Assembly (NCBI GenBank): GCA_030146745.1
Contig: JASLBD010000169.1
Span: forward strand, 1-15,764
Direction of reading: 5' to 3'
DNA length: 15,764 bases
Source of the DNA: Allosphingosinicella sp.
GTDB lineage: Bacteria; Pseudomonadota; Alphaproteobacteria; Sphingomonadales; Sphingomonadaceae
In this document: positions 6,103-12,336 of the stretch, piece after piece
Layout of the letters: each line of letters begins with the position of its first letter
Numbering within the stretch: the stretch's first letter is position 1
The notes under the pieces: generated by a model
What the model saw: only the letters and a program-made list of their open reading frames with translations
What the model was told of the DNA's origin: nothing
Database searches by the model: none
Translations under genes and position numbers: made by a program

Positions 6103-6536
6103 GCCGACTGGGCACCGAAAGCGGCTTCGATCCCGAGCTGTTCACCCAATTCGCCCGAACGGTCGGCCATGGCGGGGCGCTCGGGATCCTCTATGTCGGC
6201 CACGGCGCCGACTGGGTCGAGCTCGGACTCGACTGGCAGGAGAAGCTGGTCGGGGTGCCGGCGACGGGCGTGCTCGCCTCGGGCCCGATCGTCAGCCTGA
6301 TGGACATGGCGACCAGCATGGCGATCTGGGTCAAGCTCGGCCGGTTCCGGCCGCAGGCGACGCTCGACCTGCGGGTCGACTATCTTCGCCCGGCGGCGCC
6401 CGGCAGGCGGATCGTCGGCCGCGGCGAATGCTACGGGACGACGAGGAGCGTGGGTTTCGTCCGGGGGATGGCGCATGACGGCGATCCGGCCGATCCCGTC
6501 GCGCACGTCGCCGGGACGTTCATGTTCACGGACTGA
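6099..6536 (+). CDS. PaaI-family hotdog thioesterase
   Basis: A 145-residue single hotdog-fold domain. The family pattern is visible at 57-76: G-V-L-A-S-G-P-I-V-S-L-M-D-M-A, with D69 at the position of the usual catalytic acid, followed by a 'TLDLRVDYLRPA' strand typical of PaaI-like enzymes. Such proteins hydrolyse acyl- or aryl-CoA thioesters; the substrate of this one is unknown. The ATG at 6099 overlaps the sufE stop, so the two genes are probably translated together. Whether the pairing reflects shared function is unclear. Confidence 0.9.
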   Translation: MSRLGTESGFDPELFTQFARTVGHGGALGILYVGHGADWVELGLDWQEKLVGVPATGVLASGPIVSLMDMATSMAIWVKLGRFRPQATLDLRVDYLRPAAPGRRIVGRGECYGTTRSVGFVRGMAHDGDPADPVAHVAGTFMFTD

Positions 6537-6587
6537 GCGGCATCCGGCAAGATTTTCCGGCCGCAACGAATTCAGTACCTTAGCCCT

Positions 6588-6819
6588 CGGTGCCAGGCAC
6601 CGACCCTTGGTGCCGGGCAAGCCCTCGGTGCCAGGCACCGACCCTTGGTGCCGGGCACCGAAAGCGACCGGCCCGGCTTAGGCCGGACCCATTGAAATCA
6701 GCAGCTTAGCATTCGGTGCCTGGCACCGCTCCGCCGGCTTGGTCAGCACTCGGTGCCTGGCACCGAATTCGCATGCCTCCCAACGGGATCAGCAGCTTAG
6801 CACTCGGTGCCTGGCACCG
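6588..6819. repeat. Array of seven copies of a 15-bp palindrome
   Basis: The palindrome CGGTGCC(A/T)GGCACCG occurs at 6588-6602, 6626-6640, 6714-6728, 6751-6765 and 6805-6819. Variants GGTGCCGGGCA are at 6609-6619 (right end decayed) and 6647-6659. The first four copies form a tandem 38-bp repeat (two units from 6584). The last three share left flanks (TCAGCA...) and two share the right flank AATTCGCATG. The array fills the gap between the convergent thioesterase and lipoprotein genes. No coding capacity was recognised in it. Confidence 0.9.
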
Positions 6820-6865
6820 AATTCGCATGACCACCGGGGCGTTCACGTTCGCGTGCGGAACCGTC

Positions 6866-6942
6866 GGTCCCGGCGAAAGCAGGGACTCCGGGTCGAGAAG
6901 TCCCGGCGGGTCTCCCCGAGGTCCCGGCCTTCGCCGGGTCAC
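6866..6942. repeat. REP-like inverted pair
   Basis: GTCCCGGCGAAAGCAGGGAC (6866-6885) and GTCCCGGCCTTCGCCGGGTC (6923-6940 region) are two imperfect palindromes facing each other. They resemble the CCGGCGAAAGCCGG REP at 9376. They end 7 bp before the 3' end of the lipoprotein gene, a usual place for such elements. The remaining sequence between 6820 and 6948 shows nothing else. Confidence 0.6.
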
Positions 6943-6948
6943 GGGCCT

Positions 6949-7617
6949 TCACTCCACCCGGAAGTCGGTGACGATGAGGCGCACCGGGCCGGTTGCGGAG
7001 ACTCCGTGGCCGAAGCCGTCGCCGCCGCCGAGGACGAAGCCGACCTGGTCGGCGTCGGCGAGAGCCGCCCGGAAGGCGGCGGGGCTGGTGCGCGCCTTGC
7101 TGGTCTCGATCGCCGTCCACGGGCCGTCCAGCGAGGCGACCATGACATGATTGCCCGGAGTCAGCGGCGACTGGGTCGCGAAGGTCGCATACCAGCGATA
7201 GGTCTCGAATCGCCCGCGCCCGGTCCAATTGTCGCCCCGGCGCTGGAAATAGAGAGTGATCATCGACGGCGACCGGAGATCGCTCGACGCCAGCAGGCGG
7301 GCGCCGCGGGCGGCCTCGATCCGGTAGCGCATGATGATCCGTCGCTTGCCGGCCAGCGAGCCGTGCCGGAAGGTCGCGGCATGGACGCTGCCGGGGGCCG
7401 GCGGAATGTCGATATGCCAGCCGCCGTCCCGCCGTGCGGTCGGGTGAAGCGGAACGCCCTTCGAATAATTGCGGCCGCGGACGATCGGGCCGATCACCCA
7501 GGCCTGCGGGTTGGACGCGGCGGCGGCGGTCCGGGCGCTGGCTTCCGACTGGACCCCGCAGGCGGCGAGACAGGCGAAGGCCGCCAGGGCTGTGGCACGA
7601 ATGATCATGTCGAGCAT
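6949..7617 (-). CDS. Predicted lipoprotein of unknown function
   Basis: A 222-residue protein. Residues 1-19 are a signal sequence ending in a lipobox L-A-A-C with C20 as the lipidated residue, so it should be anchored in the cell envelope. The rest is rich in beta-prone segments (for example 'RRIIMRYRIEAARGARLLAS' and 'MITLYFQRRGDNWTG'), with a C-terminal 'QVGFVLGGGDGFGHGVSATGP' stretch. This suggests a jelly-roll/lectin-like beta sandwich (inference from pattern, not a recognised family). The ATG at 7617 has GAAGG 10 bp upstream. An in-frame ATG at 7608 is a possible alternative. It follows the J-domain gene on the same strand by 47 bp. Confidence 0.85.
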   Translation of the reverse strand: MLDMIIRATALAAFACLAACGVQSEASARTAAAASNPQAWVIGPIVRGRNYSKGVPLHPTARRDGGWHIDIPPAPGSVHAATFRHGSLAGKRRIIMRYRIEAARGARLLASSDLRSPSMITLYFQRRGDNWTGRGRFETYRWYATFATQSPLTPGNHVMVASLDGPWTAIETSKARTSPAAFRAALADADQVGFVLGGGDGFGHGVSATGPVRLIVTDFRVE

Positions 7618-7664
7618 GTTATGAGCGCCTTCATGTCCACCGGCTGAATTGGCGGCCGACCTTA

Positions 7665-8192
7665 TCAGCCTGTCCGCCGCTCCTCCGACTTCCTCAGCAC
7701 CTCATAGGCGGCCTGGACCGCCTGGAAGCGCTTCGCCGCGTCGGCGTCGCCCGGTGCGGCGTCGGGATGGTTGGCCTTGGCGAGACGGCGCCAGGCGGCC
7801 TTGATCGCCTCGAACGAAGCGTCGACCTCAACTTCGAGCGTCTCGAGCGCGCGCATCTCGTCGCGGCTTCGGCTGCCGTCGCCGGGGCCGCCCCAGCCAT
7901 AATGGTTCGCCTGCTTGTAGCCGTCGGCGCCGCGCCGCTCTTCCGCCTCCCGGGCGGCGGCGTCCTCGGCGGTCAGGCCCTCGAAATAATTCCAATTGCG
8001 GTTGTACTCGGCCGCATGCGCCTCGCAGAAATACCAGCGGTCGGGGCCGTGCGGGGATTTGGGCGCCGGGCGGTCGCCAGGCTCGTTGCAGCCGTCGCGG
8101 TCGCACAGGCGCACGCGCACCGCCTCGCGCTCCGCTCCATAGGCGCGCCAGCGCGGAAATCCCCAATCGTTGGAGCGGGTATGTCGAGCCAT
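7665..8192 (-). CDS. J-domain (DnaJ-like) protein with N-terminal Cys cluster
   Basis: A 175-residue protein. The J domain is C-terminal (about 117-172), with the HPD motif that stimulates Hsp70 ATPase at 142-144, the helix II pattern 'AIKAAWRRLAKANHPD' before it, and 'AAKRFQAVQAAYEVL' after it. The N-terminal half has C30, C35, C56 and H59 (CDRDGC ... FCEAH), which may bind a metal, and an aromatic 'YNRNWNYFEG' motif. A J domain at the end of the chain, with a small Cys-containing N-domain, suggests a specialised co-chaperone that recruits DnaK to a particular client. The client is unknown. It lies immediately downstream of rnpB on the same strand. Confidence 0.92.
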   Translation of the reverse strand: MARHTRSNDWGFPRWRAYGAEREAVRVRLCDRDGCNEPGDRPAPKSPHGPDRWYFCEAHAAEYNRNWNYFEGLTAEDAAAREAEERRGADGYKQANHYGWGGPGDGSRSRDEMRALETLEVEVDASFEAIKAAWRRLAKANHPDAAPGDADAAKRFQAVQAAYEVLRKSEERRTG

Positions 8193-8223
8193 AATCGCTT
8201 TCTAATCCAAGCCCCGGGGAAAA

Positions 8224-8612
8224 GTACCAGAGGATCTATAAGCCGGGTTCTGTCCTCCGCCATAGCCGAAGCGAAGGCGGATGTGCGGCCATTCGTCTGG
8301 GAGACGGATCGCTCCGCCCCTCAAGCAACCAACCCGGACGGCATAGGGCGGAACGAGCCCGGCCATCCCTATTCGGTCTTGCTCCCGGTGGGGTTTGCCG
8401 TGCCGGCCGCCGTTGCCGGGACCGCGGTGGGCTCTTACCCCACCCTTTCACCATCGCAGGGCCGAAGCCTTTGCGACCTGCTTTCTGTGGCACTTTCCCT
8501 GGACCAGAAATTGCTCTCTGGCCCGCCGGACGTTATCCGGCACCGTCGTTCCGTGGAGCCCGGACTTTCCTCGGCCCGCTTGCGCGAGACGCGGCCGCCC
8601 GATCCTCTGGTC
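8224..8612 (-). ncRNA. rnpB: RNase P RNA (catalytic subunit)
   Basis: On the minus strand the conserved bacterial RNase P cores are all present in order: CGAGGAAAGTCCGGGCTCC near the 5' end, GTGCCACAGAAA, GGGGTAAGAGCCCACCG in the middle, and ACAGAACCCGGCTTATAGA at the 3' end (8236-8254). The two ends pair as helix P1 (CCAGAGGATC, 8601-8610, with GATCCTCTGG, 8227-8236), which sets the limits to about 389 nt. A TTTT run follows P1 directly and may end transcription. The RNA cleaves the 5' leaders of tRNA precursors with the protein RnpA. It is A-type in layout. The exact ends are good to a few bases. Confidence 0.97.
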
Positions 8613-8616
8613 GGCG

Positions 8617-9312
8617 CTATCTAGGCGGTGCGCTCCGGCTATCCAAGAGCAAACCGAGCAGGATGGCGCGGGTCTCGCCATCTATCTCGCCGTCGATCAG
8701 CTCGGGGCGGAAGCGGCGCTGGAAGGCGGCGACGGCGGCCTTGGGCTTGTGGACGTCGTAGCCGTAGCGCTCGAGCGCGAGCAGGAAGCCGCCGTCGGTC
8801 CACAAGGGATCGATGAGCTTCTCCGTCGGGCGCGGCATGGCGAGGCCGAGCCGGGCGAGCCGCGCCCAGTCGAACAGCTCGCCGGGATCGCGCTTGCGCG
8901 CCGGGGCGATGTCCGAATGGCCGACGACGTAAGGCGGCCGGATCCGGTAGCGGGACACGATGTCGGCGACCAGGGGGATGAGGGCGTCCATCTGCGGCTC
9001 CGCAAAGGCCCGGTAGCCGAACTCGTGGCCGGGATTGACGATCTCGATGCCGATGCTTGCCGAATTGATGTCGACCGTCCCCCGCCAGAAGGCCCGCCCG
9101 GCATGCCAGGCGCGCTTCTCCTCGTCGACCATGCGGAGCACCTGCCCGTCCTCGTCGACGAGATAATGGCAGGAGACCTTGGCCTCGGGATCCTTCAGCC
9201 TTTCGATCGCCGAGGCGGCGTCCTCCATCCCCGTATAATGGAGGACGAGCATCGAGACGGGCAGCGCGCGCTCGTCGAAATTTGGCGAGGGGGCATGGAT
9301 AAACCCGTCCAT
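8617..9312 (-). CDS. N-acetylmuramoyl-L-alanine amidase (zinc amidase) with peptidoglycan-binding domain
   Basis: A 231-residue Amidase_2 family protein. Zinc ligands are H25 (in LHYTG), H132 (GHSDIAP) and D142 (RKRDPG), with a catalytic acid at E90 (IGIEI). A small peptidoglycan-binding domain follows (about 160-222; 'AAVAAFQRRFRPELIDGEIDGET'). It cleaves the bond between MurNAc and the stem peptide. No signal peptide is seen, so it may act on anhydro-muropeptides in the cytoplasm (AmpD-like recycling) or be exported by another route; AmiD-like enzymes share this layout. The start at ATG 9312 has GGGGAGAG upstream. The longer frame to 9414 only translates the REP element. The stop is 4 bp from the 5' end of rnpB. 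Confidence 0.92.
   Translation of the reverse strand: MDGFIHAPSPNFDERALPVSMLVLHYTGMEDAASAIERLKDPEAKVSCHYLVDEDGQVLRMVDEEKRAWHAGRAFWRGTVDINSASIGIEIVNPGHEFGYRAFAEPQMDALIPLVADIVSRYRIRPPYVVGHSDIAPARKRDPGELFDWARLARLGLAMPRPTEKLIDPLWTDGGFLLALERYGYDVHKPKAAVAAFQRRFRPELIDGEIDGETRAILLGLLLDSRSAPPR
8618..8646 (-). promoter_or_regulatory. Candidate rnpB promoter
   Basis: On the minus strand TTGGAT (8646-8641) and TAGATA (8623-8618) are 17 bp apart and would start transcription at or close to the predicted 5' end of rnpB (8612). The -10 element overlaps the stop codon of the amidase gene. The match to the sigma-70 hexamers is moderate. It is supported mainly by its exact position. Confidence 0.5.
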
Positions 9313-9375
9313 CGGCTCTCCCCGCGCCAAAAACGGCCCGGCGTCAAGTGGCGGCCCCGTCGTTAGTCCTGGCCC

Positions 9376-9466
9376 GTCATTCCGGCGAAAGCCGGATCCA
9401 TGAACACCGTCCAAGCCCGTTCGCCACCGGCCGCGTTCATGGATGCCGGATCAAGTCCGGGATGAC
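9376..9466. repeat. REP pair (BIME-like) between amidase and cheR
   Basis: A left arm at 9376-9405 begins GTCATTCCGGCGAAAGCCGG and a right arm at 9435-9466 ends in a palindrome (CCGGATCAAGTCCGG) plus GATGAC. The two face each other; the inner flanks GGATCCATGAAC and GTTCATGGAT are complementary. They are two different REP types common in alphaproteobacteria. The element sits 18 bp from the cheR stop. Confidence 0.85.
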
Positions 9467-9484
9467 GTCTTACGCAAGCCGGGG

Positions 9485-10336
9485 TCAAGAGGCGGCCCGC
9501 CGTCGCTCCGTCAGCGCCGGAACCCGAAGGTAGAGGCCGCGGCACTCGGGATCGGAGGCGAAGACGTCGGTCTGGCCGATCACCGTCTCGCCGGCGCCCA
9601 GCATCAGCGCCCCGTCCTCGGCCGCCGCCGATGCCAGGCGGGCGAAGGCGGCGCGGCGCCGCTCGGCCGAGAAATAGAGAAGCACGTTGCGGCACAGGAT
9701 GATGTCGAACCTTTCGGCCGGGCCCGCCGGCGCGACCAGGCTGGAGACCTCGAACCGAACCGAGCGCCTCAGGTCCGGAGCGATCCGCCAGGCGGCGCCC
9801 GGCAGCTCCTCGAACCAGCGCATCATCTGAAGGACGGGCAGGCCGCGCTGGACCTCGAATTGCGAATAGACTCCGCTCTTCGCCTGCTCGACGGCGGAGC
9901 GCGAGACGTCGGTGCCGAGGATGTCGATCGTCCAGCCGGCCCAGCGCGCCTTCTGCTCGGCGAAATGCATGGCGATCGAATAGGCTTCCTGGCCGGTCGA
10001 GCAGCCGGCGCACCAGATGGCGAGCCGGCGGCTCCCGCGGCGAAGCGCCTCGATGCGGCGAAGGCCGGGCCCGAGCAGGGTGTCGAAAGACTGGCGGTCC
10101 CGGTAGAAGAAGGTCTCGTTGTTGAGCAGGGCCTCGACCACCGCTTCGGCGAGGCGCTCGTCCGACCGGGCGACCAGGGCGGCGACGAGGCCGTCGAGCG
10201 AGCCTATGCCCTGCTCGCGCATCAGCGGCTGAAGCGCCGTCTCGATCCGCCAGCGCCGGCTCATCGTCAACTGCTGGCCGGTACGCGCCTCGAGCAGCCC
10301 GGCGAGAATTCGGCTGGAGGCGTCGCTCACCTGCAT
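9485..10336 (-). CDS. cheR: CheR, chemoreceptor methyltransferase
   Basis: A 283-residue protein of normal CheR length. The N-terminal helical domain (1-70) is followed by the conserved 'NNETFFYRD' (72-80), the SAM-binding motif I 'AIWCAGCSTGQEAYSIAM' (106-123) and 'FDIILCRNVLLYF' (210-222). It methylates glutamates on chemoreceptors using S-adenosylmethionine and adjusts sensitivity in adaptation. The ATG at 10336 lies 10 bp inside the end of cheB, so translation is coupled. No C-terminal TPR or receptor-tethering pentapeptide site is visible. It is the last gene of the operon, followed by a REP pair. Confidence 0.96.
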   Translation of the reverse strand: MQVSDASSRILAGLLEARTGQQLTMSRRWRIETALQPLMREQGIGSLDGLVAALVARSDERLAEAVVEALLNNETFFYRDRQSFDTLLGPGLRRIEALRRGSRRLAIWCAGCSTGQEAYSIAMHFAEQKARWAGWTIDILGTDVSRSAVEQAKSGVYSQFEVQRGLPVLQMMRWFEELPGAAWRIAPDLRRSVRFEVSSLVAPAGPAERFDIILCRNVLLYFSAERRRAAFARLASAAAEDGALMLGAGETVIGQTDVFASDPECRGLYLRVPALTERRRAAS

Positions 10337-11397
10337 GAAGCCGGCTCCACGCGCGCGGCGGCATCCACGCGCGCGGCGATCCGGGCGGCGAGCCCGGCCG
10401 GCGGAAGGACGGCGAAGGCGAGGCCGGCTTCGACGACGACCTTGGGCATTCCCCACACCGCGCAGCTCTGCCGGTCCTGGGCCATCATCGTTCCGCCGCG
10501 GGCGACAAGCTCGCGGCTGCCGGCAAGGCCGTCGCGCCCCATCCCGCTCAGCATGACTCCGACCGCCGAGCGTCCGTAGGCGCCGGCGACCGCATCGAGC
10601 ATGACGTCGACGGAGGGGATGCACCCGCTCCGCGCGGGATCGCGGTCCAGCCGCACCGTCACCCTCCCGCCCCTCTGCTCGAGCCCGATATGGGCGTCGC
10701 CGGGCGCGAGCACGATCTCCTCGGGCCGGAGCTCCAGCCCGTCCTCGGCGATCCGGGTGGTCCGGCCCGACGCGGTTTCGACCTGGCGGGCGAAGAAGGG
10801 AATGAAGACGGCGGGGAGATGCTGGGTGATCAGGATCGGTGCCCCGATCTCGGCCGGAAGGGCGCTGAGCAGCGCGGTGACGGCGTGGAGGCCCCCGGTC
10901 GAGGCGCCGATGGCGAGGCAGGCGAGTTTCGCTTCGACCGGTTCGGCCGGGGCCTCGCGGCGTCCCATCCGGCGCAGCCGGTCGGCGAGGATTTCCGAGA
11001 AGCGGCCGCCGAAGGCCTCCGCGCCGGGCTTGGACAGGGTCTCGGCGGCGCCGGGCGCGAGCGCTCGGACGGCGGCGTCGGCATCGCCGCCGCAGAAAGA
11101 GGAAACGATGAGCACCCGGGCGCCGAGGCTCTGCCTGACGATCTCCGGAAGCGCCTCGAGGCCGCTTTCGCCCGGCATCTCGACGTCGAGCAGGACGATG
11201 TCGACCGGGGTCGAGGGGAGCAGGCGGAGCGCCTCTCCGGCGTCGTTCGCGGTGGCGACGATCTCGAAATCGGGAAAGGCGGCGAGCATTCTCGAGAGCA
11301 CGGCCCTCGCCACCTGAGAATCGTCGACGATCATCAGCTTCAAGGGGGTCGCGGCCGGGGCATTCTCCCTCGCCGCGCGGGCGGCGGGCGGGGTCAC
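10327..11397 (-). CDS. cheB: CheB, chemoreceptor methylesterase/deamidase
   Basis: A 356-residue protein. An N-terminal receiver domain (about 20-138) has the acidic pair D25-D26, phosphoacceptor D71 and K123. A short linker (RMGRREAPAEPVE) leads to the CheB esterase domain (about 160-345) with the catalytic serine S166 (GASTGG), H193 (TQHLP) and D289 (GMGRDG). Phosphorylation by CheA activates it to remove methyl groups from receptors. The start is a GTG at 11397 that overlaps the cheY stop (GTGA), so it is translationally coupled to cheY. Upstream in-frame ATGs lie inside cheY and were rejected. Confidence 0.96.
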   Translation of the reverse strand: MTPPAARAARENAPAATPLKLMIVDDSQVARAVLSRMLAAFPDFEIVATANDAGEALRLLPSTPVDIVLLDVEMPGESGLEALPEIVRQSLGARVLIVSSFCGGDADAAVRALAPGAAETLSKPGAEAFGGRFSEILADRLRRMGRREAPAEPVEAKLACLAIGASTGGLHAVTALLSALPAEIGAPILITQHLPAVFIPFFARQVETASGRTTRIAEDGLELRPEEIVLAPGDAHIGLEQRGGRVTVRLDRDPARSGCIPSVDVMLDAVAGAYGRSAVGVMLSGMGRDGLAGSRELVARGGTMMAQDRQSCAVWGMPKVVVEAGLAFAVLPPAGLAARIAARVDAAARVEPASCR

Positions 11398-11759
11398 GCG
11401 ACGCCGACGATCTGGAGCTTGCTTTCGAGCGTCTCGCGGTCGAACGGCTTCATCACATATTCGTCGGCGCCGGCATCGATCGCGGCGCGGATATGGGCGG
11501 CGTCGTTCTCGGTCGTGCAGAAGACGACCTTGGGCTGAGGTTCGAACTTCCTCTCGCGCAGGGTGCGGAGGAACTCCATCCCGCCCATCACCGGCATGTT
11601 CCAGTCGAGAAGGACGACGTCGGGCATCCGCACCTCGCATCGGATCAGCGCCTCGCGGCCGTCCTCCGCTTCGTCGACGCAGAAGTCGAGAGTCTCCAAT
11701 ATGTGGCGGGCGACCTTCCGGATCACCTTCGAATCGTCGACGACTAGACAGCTCTTCAT
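11394..11759 (-). CDS. cheY: CheY, chemotaxis response regulator
   Basis: A 121-residue stand-alone receiver. It has the acidic pair D8-D9, phosphoacceptor D52 (LLDWNMP), T/S in 'VVFCTT' (about 78-83) and K104 in 'YVMKPFD'. The single domain with no output domain is the CheY form: phosphorylated by CheA, it binds the flagellar motor switch or, in alphaproteobacteria, may act as a phosphate sink. Which role this copy has cannot be decided from the sequence. It is coupled to cheB by a GTGA overlap. The 142-bp gap upstream to cheW is the largest in the operon and may hold its own promoter. Confidence 0.95.
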   Translation of the reverse strand: MKSCLVVDDSKVIRKVARHILETLDFCVDEAEDGREALIRCEVRMPDVVLLDWNMPVMGGMEFLRTLRERKFEPQPKVVFCTTENDAAHIRAAIDAGADEYVMKPFDRETLESKLQIVGVA

Positions 11760-11829
11760 GCCTGCTCTCGCTGTTGCCCGCGGCCAGACCCTAGCCGCAA
11801 TAAGTTAACCGGCGCCTTAAGGTGGATCG

Positions 11830-11858
11830 CTCCTCTCCAGTCCTTCACGGGAGAGGGG
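11830..11858. other. Hairpin in the cheW-cheY gap
   Basis: CCTCTCC (11832-11838) pairs with GGAGAGG (11850-11856), with G/T extensions on both sides. It lies downstream of the cheW stop and upstream of cheY on the minus strand. It could reduce or process the transcript between cheA-cheW and cheY-cheB-cheR, and is a short repeat-like element of a type frequent in these genomes. No U-run follows. Confidence 0.4.
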
Positions 11859-11901
11859 TCTTATCTTCCGGTGCGAAACCGAAACTCGAAACGGCCAAGG
11901 C

Positions 11902-12336
11902 TCACGCCGCCTCCCGGGCCGGGCCGGCGATCAGGGCTTCGACATCGGCCAGCAGAAGCAGATCCCCTTCCACCTCGATCGTGGCCCGTCCGATCCGGCG
12001 CCACCCGCCGGCCAGCGAGGCCGCGGCCGGCTGGCGTTCGCCGCTCGCGTCGACGACATCTTCAACCGCCTCGACGAGCAAGGCGTAGGGATGGCCGTCG
12101 ACGACCGCCATCACCGCCTCCCGGGCGTCTGCCGGCAGCCGGCGGGACGGATCGAGCGAGGCGAGGCAGTCGATCACGGTGAGGACGCGGCTGCGCAAGG
12201 CGGCGAGGCCGGCGACATGGCCGGCGGCGCCCGGCACCGGGGTCAGGGCCTCGATCTCGACGACCGATTCGACGTCGGCGGCGGGAAGCGCGACCCGCTC
12301 GCCGCCCAGCCTGACGATGAGCAGGAGCTCAGCCAC
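11902..12336 (-). CDS. cheW: CheW, chemotaxis coupling protein
   Basis: A 144-residue single CheW domain. Typical features are the 'ERVALPAADVESVVEIEALTPVPGA' start, 'HVAGLAALRSRVLTVIDC' (40-57, matching the conserved G-x-x-x-L-R-x-x-x-x-x-V-x-D stretch) and 'YALLVEAVEDVVD' (84-96). It couples chemoreceptors to CheA in the array. The GTG start at 12336 has GGAGG 7 bp upstream and overlaps the end of cheA by 8 bp, so cheA and cheW are translated together. Confidence 0.93.
   Translation of the reverse strand: MAELLLIVRLGGERVALPAADVESVVEIEALTPVPGAAGHVAGLAALRSRVLTVIDCLASLDPSRRLPADAREAVMAVVDGHPYALLVEAVEDVVDASGERQPAAASLAGGWRRIGRATIEVEGDLLLLADVEALIAGPAREAA

Noticed and set aside
6588..6819. CRISPR array
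   Set aside because: The repeated unit is a 15-bp palindrome with spacing from about 5 to 54 bp, the flanks are repeated too, and no cas genes are present.
6739..7647. 302-codon plus-strand frame opposite the lipoprotein gene
   Set aside because: It starts inside the palindrome array and has no recognisable motif, while the minus strand encodes a lipobox protein with a plausible ribosome binding site.
9313..9414. Longer amidase start at 9414
   Set aside because: The extra 34 residues are a translation of the REP element and there is a good ribosome binding site at 9312.
11805..11820. CtrA box before cheY
   Set aside because: TTAA half-sites are separated by 8 bp, not the consensus 7 bp; kept only as a remark.
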